This document shows, one piece after another, positions 8,696 to 17,041 of a stretch of DNA of 64,000 nucleotides (position 1 is the stretch's first letter; every line of letters begins with the position of its first letter). The notes under the pieces are model-generated. The model saw only the letters and a list, made by a program, of their open reading frames with translations, did not search any database and was not told the DNA's origin. Origin of the DNA: Streptomyces sp. RKAG290. Lineage in GTDB: Bacteria; Actinomycetota; Actinomycetes; Streptomycetales; Streptomycetaceae. The translations under genes were made by a program, and so were the position numbers. Where the stretch lies: NCBI RefSeq assembly GCF_023701695.1, contig NZ_JAJOZC010000001.1, positions 4,091,894 to 4,155,893 of the forward strand. The letters run 5' to 3'.

Positions 8696-9889
8696 ATGTC
8701 GTATGTAGAGGTGCCGGGGGCGAAGGTTCCCATCCGGATGTGGACCGACCCGGCTTCGGTCGAGGACGTCGCGATGCAGCAGCTGCGCAACGTCGCCACG
8801 CTGCCCTGGATCAAGGGCCTGGCCGTCATGCCGGACGTCCACTTCGGCAAGGGCGCCACGGTCGGCTCGGTGATCGCGATGCACGGTGCGGTCTGCCCGG
8901 CGGCGGTGGGCGTGGACATCGGCTGCGGAATGTCCGCGGTGAAGACCTCGCTGACCGCCAACGACCTGCCCGGGGACCTGTCCAGGCTCCGTTCGAAGAT
9001 CGAGCAGGCCATTCCGGTGGGCCGCGGCATGCACGCCGAGCCGGTGGACCCGGGGCGGCTGCACGGCCTCGAGGTGACCGACTGGGACGACTTCTGGCAG
9101 CGGTTCGACGGGGTGGCCGACGCGGTCAAGTTCCGTCAGGAACGCGCCACGAAGCAGATGGGGACGCTCGGCGCCGGCAACCACTTCGTCGAGTTCTGCC
9201 TCGATGAGGCGGGTTCGGTCTGGCTGATGCTGCACTCCGGTTCCCGGAACATCGGCAACGAACTGGCCGACTTCCACATCGGGCAGGCCCAGAAGCTGCC
9301 GCACAACCAGGATCTCGTCGACCGCGACCTCGCGGTCTTCATCGCGGACACCCCGCCGATGGAGGCCTACCGCAACGACCTGTTCTGGGCGCAGGAGTAC
9401 GCGAAGCACAATCGCGCGGTCATGATGGCGCTCTTCCAGGACGTGGTCCGCAAGGAGTTCAAGAAGGCCAAGGTGACCTTCGAGCCGGTCATCTCCTGCC
9501 ACCACAACTACGTGGCGGAGGAGCGGTACGAGGGCATGGACCTGCTGGTGACCCGGAAGGGTGCCATCCGGGCCGGCTCCGGTGACTTCGGGATCATCCC
9601 GGGCTCGATGGGCACCGGCTCGTACATCGTGAAGGGCCTCGGCAACGAGAAGTCCTTCAACTCGGCCTCGCACGGAGCGGGCCGGAAGATGAGCCGGCAC
9701 GCCGCGAAGCGGCGCTTCTCGACGAAGGACCTGGAGGAGCAGACGCGGGGCGTGGAGTGCCGCAAGGACTCCGGCGTCGTGGACGAGATCCCCGGCGCGT
9801 ACAAGCCGATCGAGAAGGTCATCGACCAGCAGCGCGACCTGGTGGAGGTCGTCGCGAAGCTGAAGCAGGTCATCTGCGTGAAGGGCTGA
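8696..9889 (+). CDS. rtcB: RtcB family RNA ligase
   Basis: A 397-residue protein that by family joins RNA 2',3'-cyclic phosphate or 3'-phosphate ends to 5'-OH ends, using GTP and Mn. Key motifs are in place: the metal-binding Cys in GVDIGCGMSAV, GTLGAGNHFVEF, HSGSRNIG, HHNYV, GSMGTGSYIV and the guanylation region SHGAGRKMSRH. The ATG at 8696 is preceded by GAGGAA; upstream codons in frame overlap the divergent lipoprotein promoter. No rtcA cyclase or archease gene is adjacent. It is divergent from the DUF3558 pair. Reading frame intact and length normal. Confidence 0.95.
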   Translation: MSYVEVPGAKVPIRMWTDPASVEDVAMQQLRNVATLPWIKGLAVMPDVHFGKGATVGSVIAMHGAVCPAAVGVDIGCGMSAVKTSLTANDLPGDLSRLRSKIEQAIPVGRGMHAEPVDPGRLHGLEVTDWDDFWQRFDGVADAVKFRQERATKQMGTLGAGNHFVEFCLDEAGSVWLMLHSGSRNIGNELADFHIGQAQKLPHNQDLVDRDLAVFIADTPPMEAYRNDLFWAQEYAKHNRAVMMALFQDVVRKEFKKAKVTFEPVISCHHNYVAEERYEGMDLLVTRKGAIRAGSGDFGIIPGSMGTGSYIVKGLGNEKSFNSASHGAGRKMSRHAAKRRFSTKDLEEQTRGVECRKDSGVVDEIPGAYKPIEKVIDQQRDLVEVVAKLKQVICVKG

Positions 9890-10001
9890 GCGGTCGGTGG
9901 TGTCCAGGGCGTCCGGCTCAGGGCGTCCGGGGACGGCTGAGGGCGGACGGTTGTGGAGGCTTGCCTGGTGCCGCCTGACCGGCGGTGGCAGGTGACGGCG
10001 G

Positions 10002-10036
10002 CCGGGTTGAGGCTTACGGGGGGAGCCTCAACCCGG
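10002..10036. terminator. hairpin between rtcB and the SDR gene
   Basis: A 13-bp inverted repeat (10002-10014 with 10024-10036, arm CCGGGTTGAGGCT) with a nine-base loop lies between convergent genes, so it is a likely bidirectional terminator. Confidence 0.6.
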
Positions 10037-10064
10037 GTGTCCGGGTGTCCGGGTGTCCGGGTGT
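10033..10064. repeat. tandem octamer repeat, 4 copies of CCGGGTGT
   Basis: Four exact head-to-tail copies of CCGGGTGT directly follow, and partly overlap, the terminator arm. Such runs are prone to slippage, so copy number may vary between isolates or be wrong in the assembly. No function is suggested. Confidence 0.8.
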
Positions 10065-10088
10065 GCGGGGTGCCCGGTCCGTGGGCCG

Positions 10089-10846
10089 TCAGGCGGTGCG
10101 GTGGACCTTGGAGTTGGAGGCCTGGGCCCGGGGGCGGACCACCAGGAGGTCGATGTTCACGTGGCTGGGGCGGGTGATGGCCCAGGTGATCGTGTCCGCC
10201 ACGTCGTCGGCGCTGAGGGGGGCGTCGACGCCCGCGTACACCTTGGCGGCCTTCTCCTCGTCGCCGCGGAAGCGGGTGGTGGCGAACTCCTCCGTCTTGA
10301 CCATGCCGGGGGCGATCTCGATCACGCGGACCGGGGTGCCGACGATCTCCAGGCGGAGGGTCTCGGCCAGGACGTGTTCGCCGTGCTTGGCGGCCACGTA
10401 GCCGCCGCCGCCCTCGTAGGCGGAGAAGCCCGCGGTCGAGGAGAGGATGACCACCGTGCCGTCGCCGCTCGCGGTGAGGCGGGGAGCAGGGCCTGGGTGA
10501 CGTTGAGCGTGCCGATGACGTTGGTCTCGTACATCTGGCGCCAGTCGGCCGGGTCGCCGGTGGCGACGGGGTCCGCTCCGAGTGCACCGCCCGCGTTGTT
10601 GACGAGGACGGCGAGGGTGCGGAACGCGGTGGCGAACTCGTCGACCGCCGCGCGGTCGGTGACGTCCAGGGGGTAGGCCGTGGCTTCGTGACCGGCCGCG
10701 GTGATCTCGGCGGCGAGCGCCTCGATGCGGTCCTTGCGGCGCGCGGTCAGTACGACGCGGTAGCCGGCGGCCGCCAGCTGCCGGGCGGTGGCGGCACCGA
10801 TGCCGCTGCTCGCTCCGGTGATGACGGCGATGGGGGTTGCGGCCAT
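10089..10846 (-). CDS. short-chain dehydrogenase/reductase (frameshifted)
   Basis: Classical SDR of about 252 residues once repaired: TGASSGIG cofactor loop near the N-terminus, LDVTDRAAV, VNNAGG, then after the break ILSSTAGFSAYEGGGGYVAAKHG, with the YxxxK catalytic pair in YVAAKHG. The frame breaks near 10477. One C missing on the coding strand turns TQALLPALTASGDG into TQALLPASPRAAT; adding it restores a single frame. The ATG at 10846 follows GAGGAG. Members of this YdfG-like group reduce small hydroxy acids or ketones with NADP; the substrate here is unknown. The deletion is probably a sequence error. Confidence 0.88.
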
Positions 10847-10904
10847 GGCGGGCTCCTCGGACAGCTGGTCGGTACGGGGCCAGGATAGGCAGGGGCCGGC
10901 CGGG

Positions 10905-11240
10905 TCAGTGGTTTCGGGGGGCATACATGATCACGGCCATGCCGGCCAGGCAGATCAGTGCGCCGGTCACGTCCCACCGGTTGGGCCGGTAGCCGTCGGC
11001 GGCCATGCCCCAGGCGATGGAGCCGACGACGAAGACCCCGCCGTACGCGGCGAGAACCCGGCCGAACTCGCCGTCCGGCTGGAGCGTGGCGACGAAGCCG
11101 TAGGTGGCCAGGGCGATGATGCCCGCCCCGATCCAGGCCCAGCCGCGGTGCTCCCGGACGCCCTGCCAGACGAGCCAGGCGCCACCGATCTCGAAGAGCG
11201 CGGCGACGACGAACAGCGCGAGGGAGCGGAACACGGACAT
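10905..11240 (-). CDS. YnfA family small membrane protein
   Basis: A 111-residue integral membrane protein with four hydrophobic helices (LALFVVAALFEIGGAWLVWQ, WAWIGAGIIALATYGFVATL, AYGGVFVVGSIAWGMAADG and VTGALICLAGMAVIMYAP). The FEIGGAWLVWQGVRE stretch and the DGYRPNRWDVTGA loop are typical of UPF0060/YnfA proteins, relatives of the small multidrug resistance transporters. Efflux activity has been suggested for some members but is not certain here. The gene ends 58 bases before the SDR start on the same strand. The chosen ATG has only a weak ribosome site. Confidence 0.88.
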   Translation of the reverse strand: MSVFRSLALFVVAALFEIGGAWLVWQGVREHRGWAWIGAGIIALATYGFVATLQPDGEFGRVLAAYGGVFVVGSIAWGMAADGYRPNRWDVTGALICLAGMAVIMYAPRNH

Positions 11241-11338
11241 GTGAGCAGGGTGCCATGCAGGCACGGGGGCGAAAGACGCGCCGAACCAGTCAGTAAATAC
11301 GCATAATTCAGGACGATCTGTATCTTCAGGACATGGTA

Positions 11339-11842
11339 GTGACGCGTAAGGGTCTGCTGAGGGTGTCCGCTGCGGCGGCAATGGCGTCGATCGTGGCGCT
11401 CGGTGCGGGCGGGACGGCTGCGGCCGTCGGAGCGCCGGTGGTGCGGAGCATCGCACCGGAGGCGGACATCTCCCATCACGGGCATGTCTCGCTCTGGGGT
11501 ACCGGGCTCGGGATCTGGTTGCGCAGCTCGAACACCGGGCCGTCGGACCTCGCGGGGGTGACGGTCAGGCTTCAGGTGTCCGTGCCGCTCGCCGGCCGGC
11601 AGGAGCTGCCCGGTGAGTGTCTGCAGTCCGACCGGCAGACCGTGCTGTGCCGGACGGGTCCGTTGCGTGCGGACGGCTCGCAGGAGCGGCAGCTCGCGCT
11701 CGAACTGCAGCTCCTGGGACGGCCGAAAGAGGTGGTCGTCCGCATCGACACCGTGTGGAGCGGCGGGGCGACGGACCGGAATTCGAAGAACAGCGAACAT
11801 GAGGTCCTGGCTCCCGCCACCGGGGACGAATACGTCTTCTGA
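11339..11842 (+). CDS. secreted protein of unknown function
   Basis: About 167 residues with an N-terminal signal peptide (VTRKGLLRVSAAAAMASIVALGAGGTAAA). The mature part is rich in beta strand and has two Cys that could form a disulfide (GECLQSDRQTVLCRTG). The pattern NTGPSDLAGVTVRLQVSVP recalls DUF11-like or immunoglobulin-like extracellular domains. The ATG at 11333 is only one base from AGGAC, so the GTG at 11339 with AGGAC seven bases upstream is the better start. The word TTCAGGAC occurs twice, 18 bp apart, just before the gene. Expressed divergently from the YnfA gene. Function unknown. Confidence 0.7.
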   Translation: MTRKGLLRVSAAAAMASIVALGAGGTAAAVGAPVVRSIAPEADISHHGHVSLWGTGLGIWLRSSNTGPSDLAGVTVRLQVSVPLAGRQELPGECLQSDRQTVLCRTGPLRADGSQERQLALELQLLGRPKEVVVRIDTVWSGGATDRNSKNSEHEVLAPATGDEYVF

Positions 11843-11906
11843 GCCGCGGCCGGGTCCGTGCTCGACGGCCGCGGTGCGGGTGATGTCTGCTCCGTACACT
11901 CTCTGC

Positions 11907-12401
11907 ATGCCGCAGAAGTCACCCGCTCCCCGCCGCGCCGCGATGCTCGCCGAGCTCTCCGTCGTGTCGCGCCGCTACATGGCCTCGTACGCCCTGTTCA
12001 ACCAGGCCGTCGCCGACCGCCTGCGGCTGCACCCCACCGATCTGCAGTGCCTCAACCTGCTCGGCCTGGAGGCGGCGCCCGTCACCACCGGCCGGATCGC
12101 CGAGCTGACGGGGCTCACCACGGGATCGGCGACCCGGCTGGTCGACCGGCTGGAGCGGGCCGGCTATGTGACGCGCGCACGGGACACGGCGGACCGGCGG
12201 CGGGTGCTGGTGGCGACCGTGCCCGAGCGGATGGCGGAGTTCGGGGCGGTCTGGGAGCAGCTGAACGGCGGGTGGACGGCCATGTTCGAGGCGTACGAGG
12301 ACGACGAGGTCGCGCTGCTCATCGCCCATATGCGGCGGACGGTGGAGCTGAGCGCGGTGCAGATCGCGGGTCTGCGGGAGGGTGACGGCGGGCCGGGCTG
12401 A
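11907..12401 (+). CDS. MarR family transcriptional regulator
   Basis: A 164-residue DNA-binding protein with the winged-helix core of MarR: DLQCLNLLGLEAAPVTTGRIAELTGLTTGSATRLVDRLERAGYV, then the wing DTADRRRVLV. The N- and C-terminal helices would form the dimer interface. MarR proteins usually repress adjacent genes and release DNA on binding a small aromatic ligand or on oxidation. No Cys is placed for redox sensing. The nearest genes (secreted protein, Mut7-C) give no clear target. The start was picked for agreement with MarR length; the upstream ribosome site is poor. Confidence 0.87.
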   Translation: MPQKSPAPRRAAMLAELSVVSRRYMASYALFNQAVADRLRLHPTDLQCLNLLGLEAAPVTTGRIAELTGLTTGSATRLVDRLERAGYVTRARDTADRRRVLVATVPERMAEFGAVWEQLNGGWTAMFEAYEDDEVALLIAHMRRTVELSAVQIAGLREGDGGPG

Positions 12402-12411
12402 GCCGGTCGCG

Positions 12412-13176
12412 TCACGCTCGGCCGCCGGCCGGGTCCGCCGGCCCGGTGGTGCCGCTGCCGAAGTCGCGGACCGCTTCGGTCACGATCGCCTCCAGGCGGG
12501 CGTGGTGGGCGCCGCGCCAGTACGCCCGGTCGCACTCCGTGCACTGCGCGAAGACCTCGTACGAGCGTTGCGTGCCGCTCTGCAGCTGCGCCCCGAGGGT
12601 GTCCTTGTCCGCCGCCGCCAGTTGGCCGTTGCAGGCGGTGCACCGGGTCCACGGCGCGAGTTCCGGCGCGAACCGCTCCAGTACGTCGCGCAGCTGGACC
12701 TCCGGCCGGTCGCTGTAGACGTAGGCCCCCGCCCAGATCTCCCGCCGGTGGAGCAGCCCCCGGTCCCGGGTGAGCAGGACGCGTCGCTCCTTCGCCGAGA
12801 GCTTGGCCAGCGCCGGGTCGCCGATGTCCTCGTACGCGTAGGCGGCATCGATGCCGAGCAGCCGCAGCCGCCGCGCGAGGGTGCCGAGGTGCACGTCCAG
12901 GAGGAAGCGCAGGGGCGCGCCCGGCACGTGCTGCGGGCGCTGCACGGCGCGCACGTCGACCAGTTCGCCCGCTGCGGGGATGTGTGAGAACGGCACGGGG
13001 CGCCCGTCGACGAGGAGCTGCCCGGCCTCGGTCAGCGGGACTCCGAGCGATTCGACGACGTGGCCGAGGGTGGACGAGCCGTCCGTGGTCACGGCGGTCC
13101 GTCCCCGGCGGCGTTCGTGTGCGACGAAGAGCCTCAGTTCAGGGGCGACTTCGAGGTGGATCTCGGGTCCGTTCAC
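12412..13176 (-). CDS. ubiquitin-like/Mut7-C RNase domain protein
   Basis: A 254-residue two-domain protein. Residues 1-80 look like a ThiS/ubiquitin-like fold (EIHLEVAPELRLFVAHERR...VDGRPVPFSHIPAAGELVDV). The rest is a Mut7-C domain, a PIN-like RNase fold named after the Caenorhabditis Mut-7 C-terminus: FLLDVHLGTLARRLRLLGIDAAY, LLTRDRGLL with acidic residues for metal, and a C-terminal zinc ribbon CTAC...CTEC. The fusion is common in actinobacteria and annotated as Mut7-C ubiquitin/RNAse domain protein. Nuclease activity is predicted from the fold. It converges with the MarR gene, with only a ten-base gap. Confidence 0.88.
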   Translation of the reverse strand: MNGPEIHLEVAPELRLFVAHERRRGRTAVTTDGSSTLGHVVESLGVPLTEAGQLLVDGRPVPFSHIPAAGELVDVRAVQRPQHVPGAPLRFLLDVHLGTLARRLRLLGIDAAYAYEDIGDPALAKLSAKERRVLLTRDRGLLHRREIWAGAYVYSDRPEVQLRDVLERFAPELAPWTRCTACNGQLAAADKDTLGAQLQSGTQRSYEVFAQCTECDRAYWRGAHHARLEAIVTEAVRDFGSGTTGPADPAGGRA

Positions 13177-13239
13177 CTGGTCAGGATGCCATTGGGCCGG
13201 GCGCGGCAGCCAGGGATTTCGGGCGCGGGGGCGTGCGGC

Positions 13240-14079
13240 TCAGGGGCGGAAGGCGGCGGCGTGCTCGGTGGCCCAGGCGGCGAACGTACGGGCCGGACGG
13301 CCGGTCAGCTTCTCGGTCTCGCCGGTGACCTCGGCCGGTGAGCCGTCAGTTGCCGCCCAGTAGGTGAGCAGCGCCTCGGCGATCTCCTCCGGCACGAAGG
13401 GGGACACGGACTTCTTCCAGGCGTCCCGGCTCACGGCGTTGACGGTCGCGGAGCTGCCGGCGGACGCGGCCAGGAGTTCGACCTGCTCGGCGGCGGTGAG
13501 CGATTCGGGGCCGGTCAGGTGATACGCGGTGCCCCGCAGCCGCGCGTCGGTGAGGACGGCGAGGGCCGCTTCGGCGATGTCGGCCTCGTCGATCGGGCTG
13601 GTCTGGCTGCGCGGGTAGGGCAGGTCGACGGGGTGTCCGCCCCGCACGGCTCCCGACCACTGGTAGGCGTTGCCCGCGAAGGCGCCCGGGCGCAGGAACG
13701 TCGAGGTGAGGGGCGAGGCGGTGAGGGCCGCTTCGACCGCGTGGTGGGAGGCGGCGATCGGGTTGGACGCGGCGTCCGGGGCGAGGACCGAGCTGGAGGA
13801 GAGCAGCACGATGTGCTCCACTCCGGCGGCCTGTGCGGCGGTGAGGAAGTCGTCGATGTGGGACGGCTCGGCGTAGAGGAAGACGGAGTCGACGCCTTCC
13901 AGCGCGGCCGCGAAGGTGTCGGGGTCGTCGAGGTCGCAGGGCACGGACGGGATACCGGCCGGCAGGGAGAGCTGGGCGGGATTGCGGGAGGCGGCGCGGA
14001 CGGCGTGGTCGCCGTGGTGCAGCAGCGAGACGAGCGCGGAGCCGACGCGGCCGCGGCATCCGGTGACGAGAGTGAGCAT
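13240..14079 (-). CDS. NAD(P)H-binding NmrA-like oxidoreductase
   Basis: A 279-residue atypical SDR of the NmrA/QorB type. It opens with the Rossmann nucleotide loop LTLVTGCRGRVGSALV, followed by ALEGVDSVFLYAEP and HIVLLSSSSVL. The C-terminal half is the substrate domain with SPIDEADIAEAALAVLTD and YHLTGPESLTAAEQ. QorB-like enzymes reduce quinones; NmrA-like proteins sense redox cofactors. No Tyr-xxx-Lys pair is obvious. The ATG follows CGAGGAG at a long spacing. An AT-richer promoter with a palindrome lies about 190 bases upstream. Confidence 0.87.
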   Translation of the reverse strand: MLTLVTGCRGRVGSALVSLLHHGDHAVRAASRNPAQLSLPAGIPSVPCDLDDPDTFAAALEGVDSVFLYAEPSHIDDFLTAAQAAGVEHIVLLSSSSVLAPDAASNPIAASHHAVEAALTASPLTSTFLRPGAFAGNAYQWSGAVRGGHPVDLPYPRSQTSPIDEADIAEAALAVLTDARLRGTAYHLTGPESLTAAEQVELLAASAGSSATVNAVSRDAWKKSVSPFVPEEIAEALLTYWAATDGSPAEVTGETEKLTGRPARTFAAWATEHAAAFRP

Positions 14080-14495
14080 GGCGGTGGAGTCTCCTCGGTG
14101 TGGGTGCGACCCGGTATCTCTCTGCGACCCGGTATCTGCGACCGGGTTCTGCGGTGGATGTCCGGGATCCGGTGTCGACGCGCGTGGTGCGCGGCGACCG
14201 GGCGGGTGTCCCGCGGGCTGTCCGGCGCGGCTGGTGGCACGGCACAGTACCTGTGAAGCACATTTTCTGCGTGACGCAGATAAATATCCAGGAGGTGGGC
14301 CCATTCGTCAATCGGTTTGGCGCGACGGCGCCTGGCGCGTCGGTGCCGTCCGCTCCGTCGCCCCGGCCGGGGCGCCTCCCGGGCGCCTCCCCGGCCCCGC
14401 CGCAGTGCGTCCCCGCGCGGCCCCGTCCTGACGTGCGCCCCGTCCTGACGTGCGCCGCCCGGGGCCCGGCCGGTCGCCGTCGCCGCCCCCGCCGG
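14080..14495. other. intergenic region with repeats and a promoter-like AT-rich patch
   Basis: No gene is seen. From 14103 the phrase TGCGACCCGGTATCT is repeated in direct, partly degraded copies. From 14255 to 14295 the base composition falls sharply and includes a perfect palindrome (14267-14279). Around 14425-14460 the word CTGACGTGCGCC occurs twice. The AT-rich patch probably holds the promoter of the NmrA-like gene on the minus strand. Confidence 0.5.
14267..14279. promoter_or_regulatory. palindromic candidate operator CTGCGTGACGCAG
   Basis: A perfect inverted repeat (CTGCGT/ACGCAG around one G) lies in the AT-rich upstream region of the NmrA-like gene. Six-base arms around a short centre fit a dimeric regulator. 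No cognate regulator is identified. Confidence 0.4.
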
Positions 14496-15026
14496 TCAGC
14501 GCCCCGGGTGGAGGTCCAGCCGCCAGTCGTTCGTCAAGAGCTGATGGCCGGGCGGGTACTCGACCTCGCACTCGCCCAGGAGGACGAACCCCGCCTTGCG
14601 GCAGACCCCGTTCGACGCGCCGTTGGCCACGGACGGGTAGGCGTGCAGATAGCGGTGCTTGTTCTCGGCGCGCGCTTGCTCGGCCACGGCCGCGGTCGCC
14701 GCCGACGCGATTCCCCGCCCCTGGAAGCCCGGCAGCACGGCCCAGCCCGTCTCGTACACCTCCTGGCCCTGCCAGGTGCGCTCCCAGAACCCGATGGTGC
14801 CCACGGCCTCGTCCTCGCCGGTCAGCGCGACGCGGAACATCCTGCCCCGGCCTGTCCGGTCCGCGCTCAGCGTCACATAGCGGGCGTGACGCCCTATGAG
14901 CTGCTCCTCCGACTCGGGACCGCCCAGATGGGCCATCAGCTCCGGCGCGTTGGCCCGGCGGAGCAGCTCCAGGTCGCTTTCCGACCAGGGCTCGATCCGT
15001 ACGGATGACGCTGTGGTGTGCTCCAT
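14496..15026 (-). CDS. GNAT family N-acetyltransferase
   Basis: A 176-residue acyl-CoA-dependent acetyltransferase. The GNAT fold is visible from RIEPWSESDLELLRRANAPE, through VGTIGFWERTWQGQEVYETGW, to the CoA pyrophosphate loop in LPGFQGRGIASAATAAVAEQA and NGASNGVCRKAGFVLLGE, the usual Asn and Gly-Phe motif of the RimJ/RimL branch. The ATG at 15026 has no strong ribosome site. It lies just downstream of an AraC gene on the same strand, 29 bases away, and may be cotranscribed. Substrate unknown. Confidence 0.88.
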   Translation of the reverse strand: MEHTTASSVRIEPWSESDLELLRRANAPELMAHLGGPESEEQLIGRHARYVTLSADRTGRGRMFRVALTGEDEAVGTIGFWERTWQGQEVYETGWAVLPGFQGRGIASAATAAVAEQARAENKHRYLHAYPSVANGASNGVCRKAGFVLLGECEVEYPPGHQLLTNDWRLDLHPGR

Positions 15027-15055
15027 GTCAGCACTGTAGGAGAGGTCACTGACAA

Positions 15056-15883
15056 TCAACGGGCGGTGAGCGAAGTCGGGGGCACGCCCACCGTCGCCGT
15101 GAAGTCCCTGACCAGGTGGGCCTGGTCGCTGTACCCGAGGTCCGCGGCGAGCCCCGCCCAGTCCACGGCCGGGTCCGACTCGGCCCGTTCCAGCGCCTCG
15201 TGGATGCGGTAGCGGAGGATGACCCACTTGGGGCCGACGCCGACGTACGTGGCGAACAGCCGTTGCAACGAACGCACCGACACCCCCTCGGCACGGGCCA
15301 GTTCGCCGACGCGGCAGACGGTGCGGTCGGTGCGGACCCGCTCGACCAGGGCCATCGCCCGGTCGGCCTGCGGATCCGGTTCGGGGCCGAGCGCCAGCAG
15401 GTAGGCGTCGAGTGCCGCGATCCGCTCGTCCTCCTGCTCGGGGTCCAGCACGGCCGACGGCGGGGCGGGCGGCGTGAACACCTCGGCCGCCGGGAGCCGG
15501 CGCCCCGTCCACTGCGACACCGGCCGGCCCGGTGCGAACGGCCGGAAGCCGCCGGGGCGGAACTGCACCCCGCAGACCCGGCCCCGGCCCTCCAGCTTCT
15601 GGGTGAAGAGCTCCAGGCCGATGCCCGAGACCTCCGCGAACCCGGCGTCGTCGCCGCAGCCCGCGTAGCGCTCGAAGACCAGGTTCACACTGGGGTGCGG
15701 CACCAGGCGGGAGGCGTACGGCCGGGGCAGGTCCCAGTCGATCAGCCAGTAGTGCTCCAGATACGGCCGCAGTGCGGGCGCGGGCTCGCGGCGGCGGAAG
15801 CGTACGTGCGTGAACAGGTCGGAGGCGTCGACGATGCCCCGGGTGTCGCGCCGGGGGCCGTGAGGACCTTGAGGGCCAGCCAT
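15056..15883 (-). CDS. AraC family transcriptional regulator
   Basis: A 275-residue regulator. The N-terminal half is a sensor of the DUF6597 type found in many streptomycete AraC proteins (RPYLEHYWLIDWDLPRPYASRLVPHPSVNLVFE, FRPGGFRPF). The C-terminal 100 residues hold two helix-turn-helix motifs: LARAEGVSVRSLQRLFATYVGVGPKWVI and LAADLGYSDQAHLVRDFTATVGVPP. The second motif with DQAHLVRDF is close to the AraC signature. The ATG at 15883 gives this domain layout; the much longer open frame upstream (to 17947) is spurious. Probably controls the adjacent GNAT gene. Confidence 0.9.
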   Translation of the reverse strand: MAGPQGPHGPRRDTRGIVDASDLFTHVRFRRREPAPALRPYLEHYWLIDWDLPRPYASRLVPHPSVNLVFERYAGCGDDAGFAEVSGIGLELFTQKLEGRGRVCGVQFRPGGFRPFAPGRPVSQWTGRRLPAAEVFTPPAPPSAVLDPEQEDERIAALDAYLLALGPEPDPQADRAMALVERVRTDRTVCRVGELARAEGVSVRSLQRLFATYVGVGPKWVILRYRIHEALERAESDPAVDWAGLAADLGYSDQAHLVRDFTATVGVPPTSLTAR

Positions 15884-15996
15884 GGCGGCCGATCCTATGA
15901 CGCGGAGCGTCGGCGACCGACGACGACGCGAGGTCCGGCGCCAGGGCGGACGGGCCCGGCGTGATCGGAACGAGAGGCCGCCCTGCGGGAGAGCCC

Positions 15997-16314
15997 TCAG
16001 CCCCGCTGGGCCGGCGCCGGCGTCGGACGGTCGCGGTCCGGACCTGGTTCGGACCCGCCCGCGACGTCGGTGGCCGGAAAGTGTGCGCCCGGCGCACTCG
16101 CCCCGTCGTAGAGGGCGCTCAGGGAGACGTATGCGCCGTCCACGATCCTCTCCGCGTCCACCAGCATCGCGCGCTCGGCGAGCCGGGCCGCCTGATGGGT
16201 GTACGGGGACGGCGGTGCCGGGTGCCGACGCCGCCACCAGCTCTCCGCCGCGGCGTAGATGCCGGCGCCGAAGACCAGGACGGGGATCGACAGGGCCAGA
16301 AGAGCGTCGCCCAT
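15997..16314 (-). CDS. small membrane-anchored protein
   Basis: A 105-residue protein with one N-terminal membrane helix (ALLALSIPVLVFGAGIYAAAE), a basic WWRRRH stop-transfer sequence, a helical segment (THQAARLAERAMLVDAERIVDGAYVSLSALYD) and a Pro/Asp-rich tail. The ATG is preceded by a strong GGAGG at the right spacing, which is the main support that the gene is real. I do not recognise a family. It is upstream of the AraC gene on the same strand, 113 bases away. Confidence 0.65.
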   Translation of the reverse strand: MGDALLALSIPVLVFGAGIYAAAESWWRRRHPAPPSPYTHQAARLAERAMLVDAERIVDGAYVSLSALYDGASAPGAHFPATDVAGGSEPGPDRDRPTPAPAQRG

Positions 16315-17041
16315 GGCAGGCCTCCTTCAGTTTCCGTGCCCTCCTGCATCGGCAGGTACGACAGGTCAGCTGAAGATCATTCTTCGGCCAATGAATGGCC
16401 GGATGTGGCCGGTCGTTGCGCGCACTCCTTGCGGGGCGGGCGTGTCGCGGGACAGCCCTTAGGGGCGCGAAATCAAGGAGATGACGCTCAAGGGGCGTAG
16501 TGGAGGGGCGTGCTTCCGGGTGCGGTCTCCCGGGCCGTGCTCCTCGCCCCTTCGTGAACTCCGGGCACCAGTGGCCCTGCGGGGCGGGCGTCTGCGCCCC
16601 CGGCAGGTCGGGTGTCTCGAAGAGCGGGGGAAGGTCTCGGCTGAGCAGCGGTCGGGCCGTTGCCATGGTTCTCACCTGCTGTGCGGGAGGTGACCGTCGT
16701 GGTGCTTTGCCGTCGCGGGACTGCGGCGACCCACGTAAGTGGTTCGGTGCGAACCCGTCCCCGGATTGGTTCCTGGACGTCGGACCGCTCACCTGCCGGG
16801 GAGGTGCGGGGCGACGCATCCCGGGGGTGTGGCGTTCCCCACAGGGAATGCACGGGCGAGGAAAGCAACTGCACCGTTTCATCTTCTTTGTCCGGCAGGG
16901 CTGTTGGGGCACCGCCCGAGGCCGGTGAAGAAATTGTGACGGCCGGCGGTTTCCTCGCCATACGATCACCTCAAGTCGCATCTGCGTGTCCCATTTCCGC
17001 TGCGACCCCTTCTCTCTTGTTCGGATTCCCGAAGGGCTCTT
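16315..17041. other. long intergenic region, likely structured 5' leader of the LAXTG gene
   Basis: No convincing gene. A minus-strand frame beginning MATARPLLSRD at about 16666 lacks family resemblance. The 16660-16870 part is rich in short hairpins on the plus strand: CACCT/AGGTG twice (near 16675 and 16790), CCAC-GTAA-GTGG at 16731-16742, and GCGTTCCC-CACA-GGGAATGC around 16832-16851. The sequence turns AT-richer from 16925 and the gene starts after GAAGGG. The layout suggests a long folded leader, but it matches no riboswitch consensus I can recall; c-di-AMP (ydaO) was considered and not supported. Confidence 0.4.

Noticed and set aside
16680..16870. c-di-AMP (ydaO) or cobalamin riboswitch
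   Set aside because: The fixed 3' segments of the c-di-AMP element and the cobalamin box are missing. Only a loose GACCCA...GGTGCGAACC similarity is seen.
16488..16961. Minus-strand frames beginning MATARPLLSRD or MARKPPAV
   Set aside because: Low-complexity Pro/Arg/Ala composition, no ribosome site, and overlap with the probable leader of the LAXTG gene.
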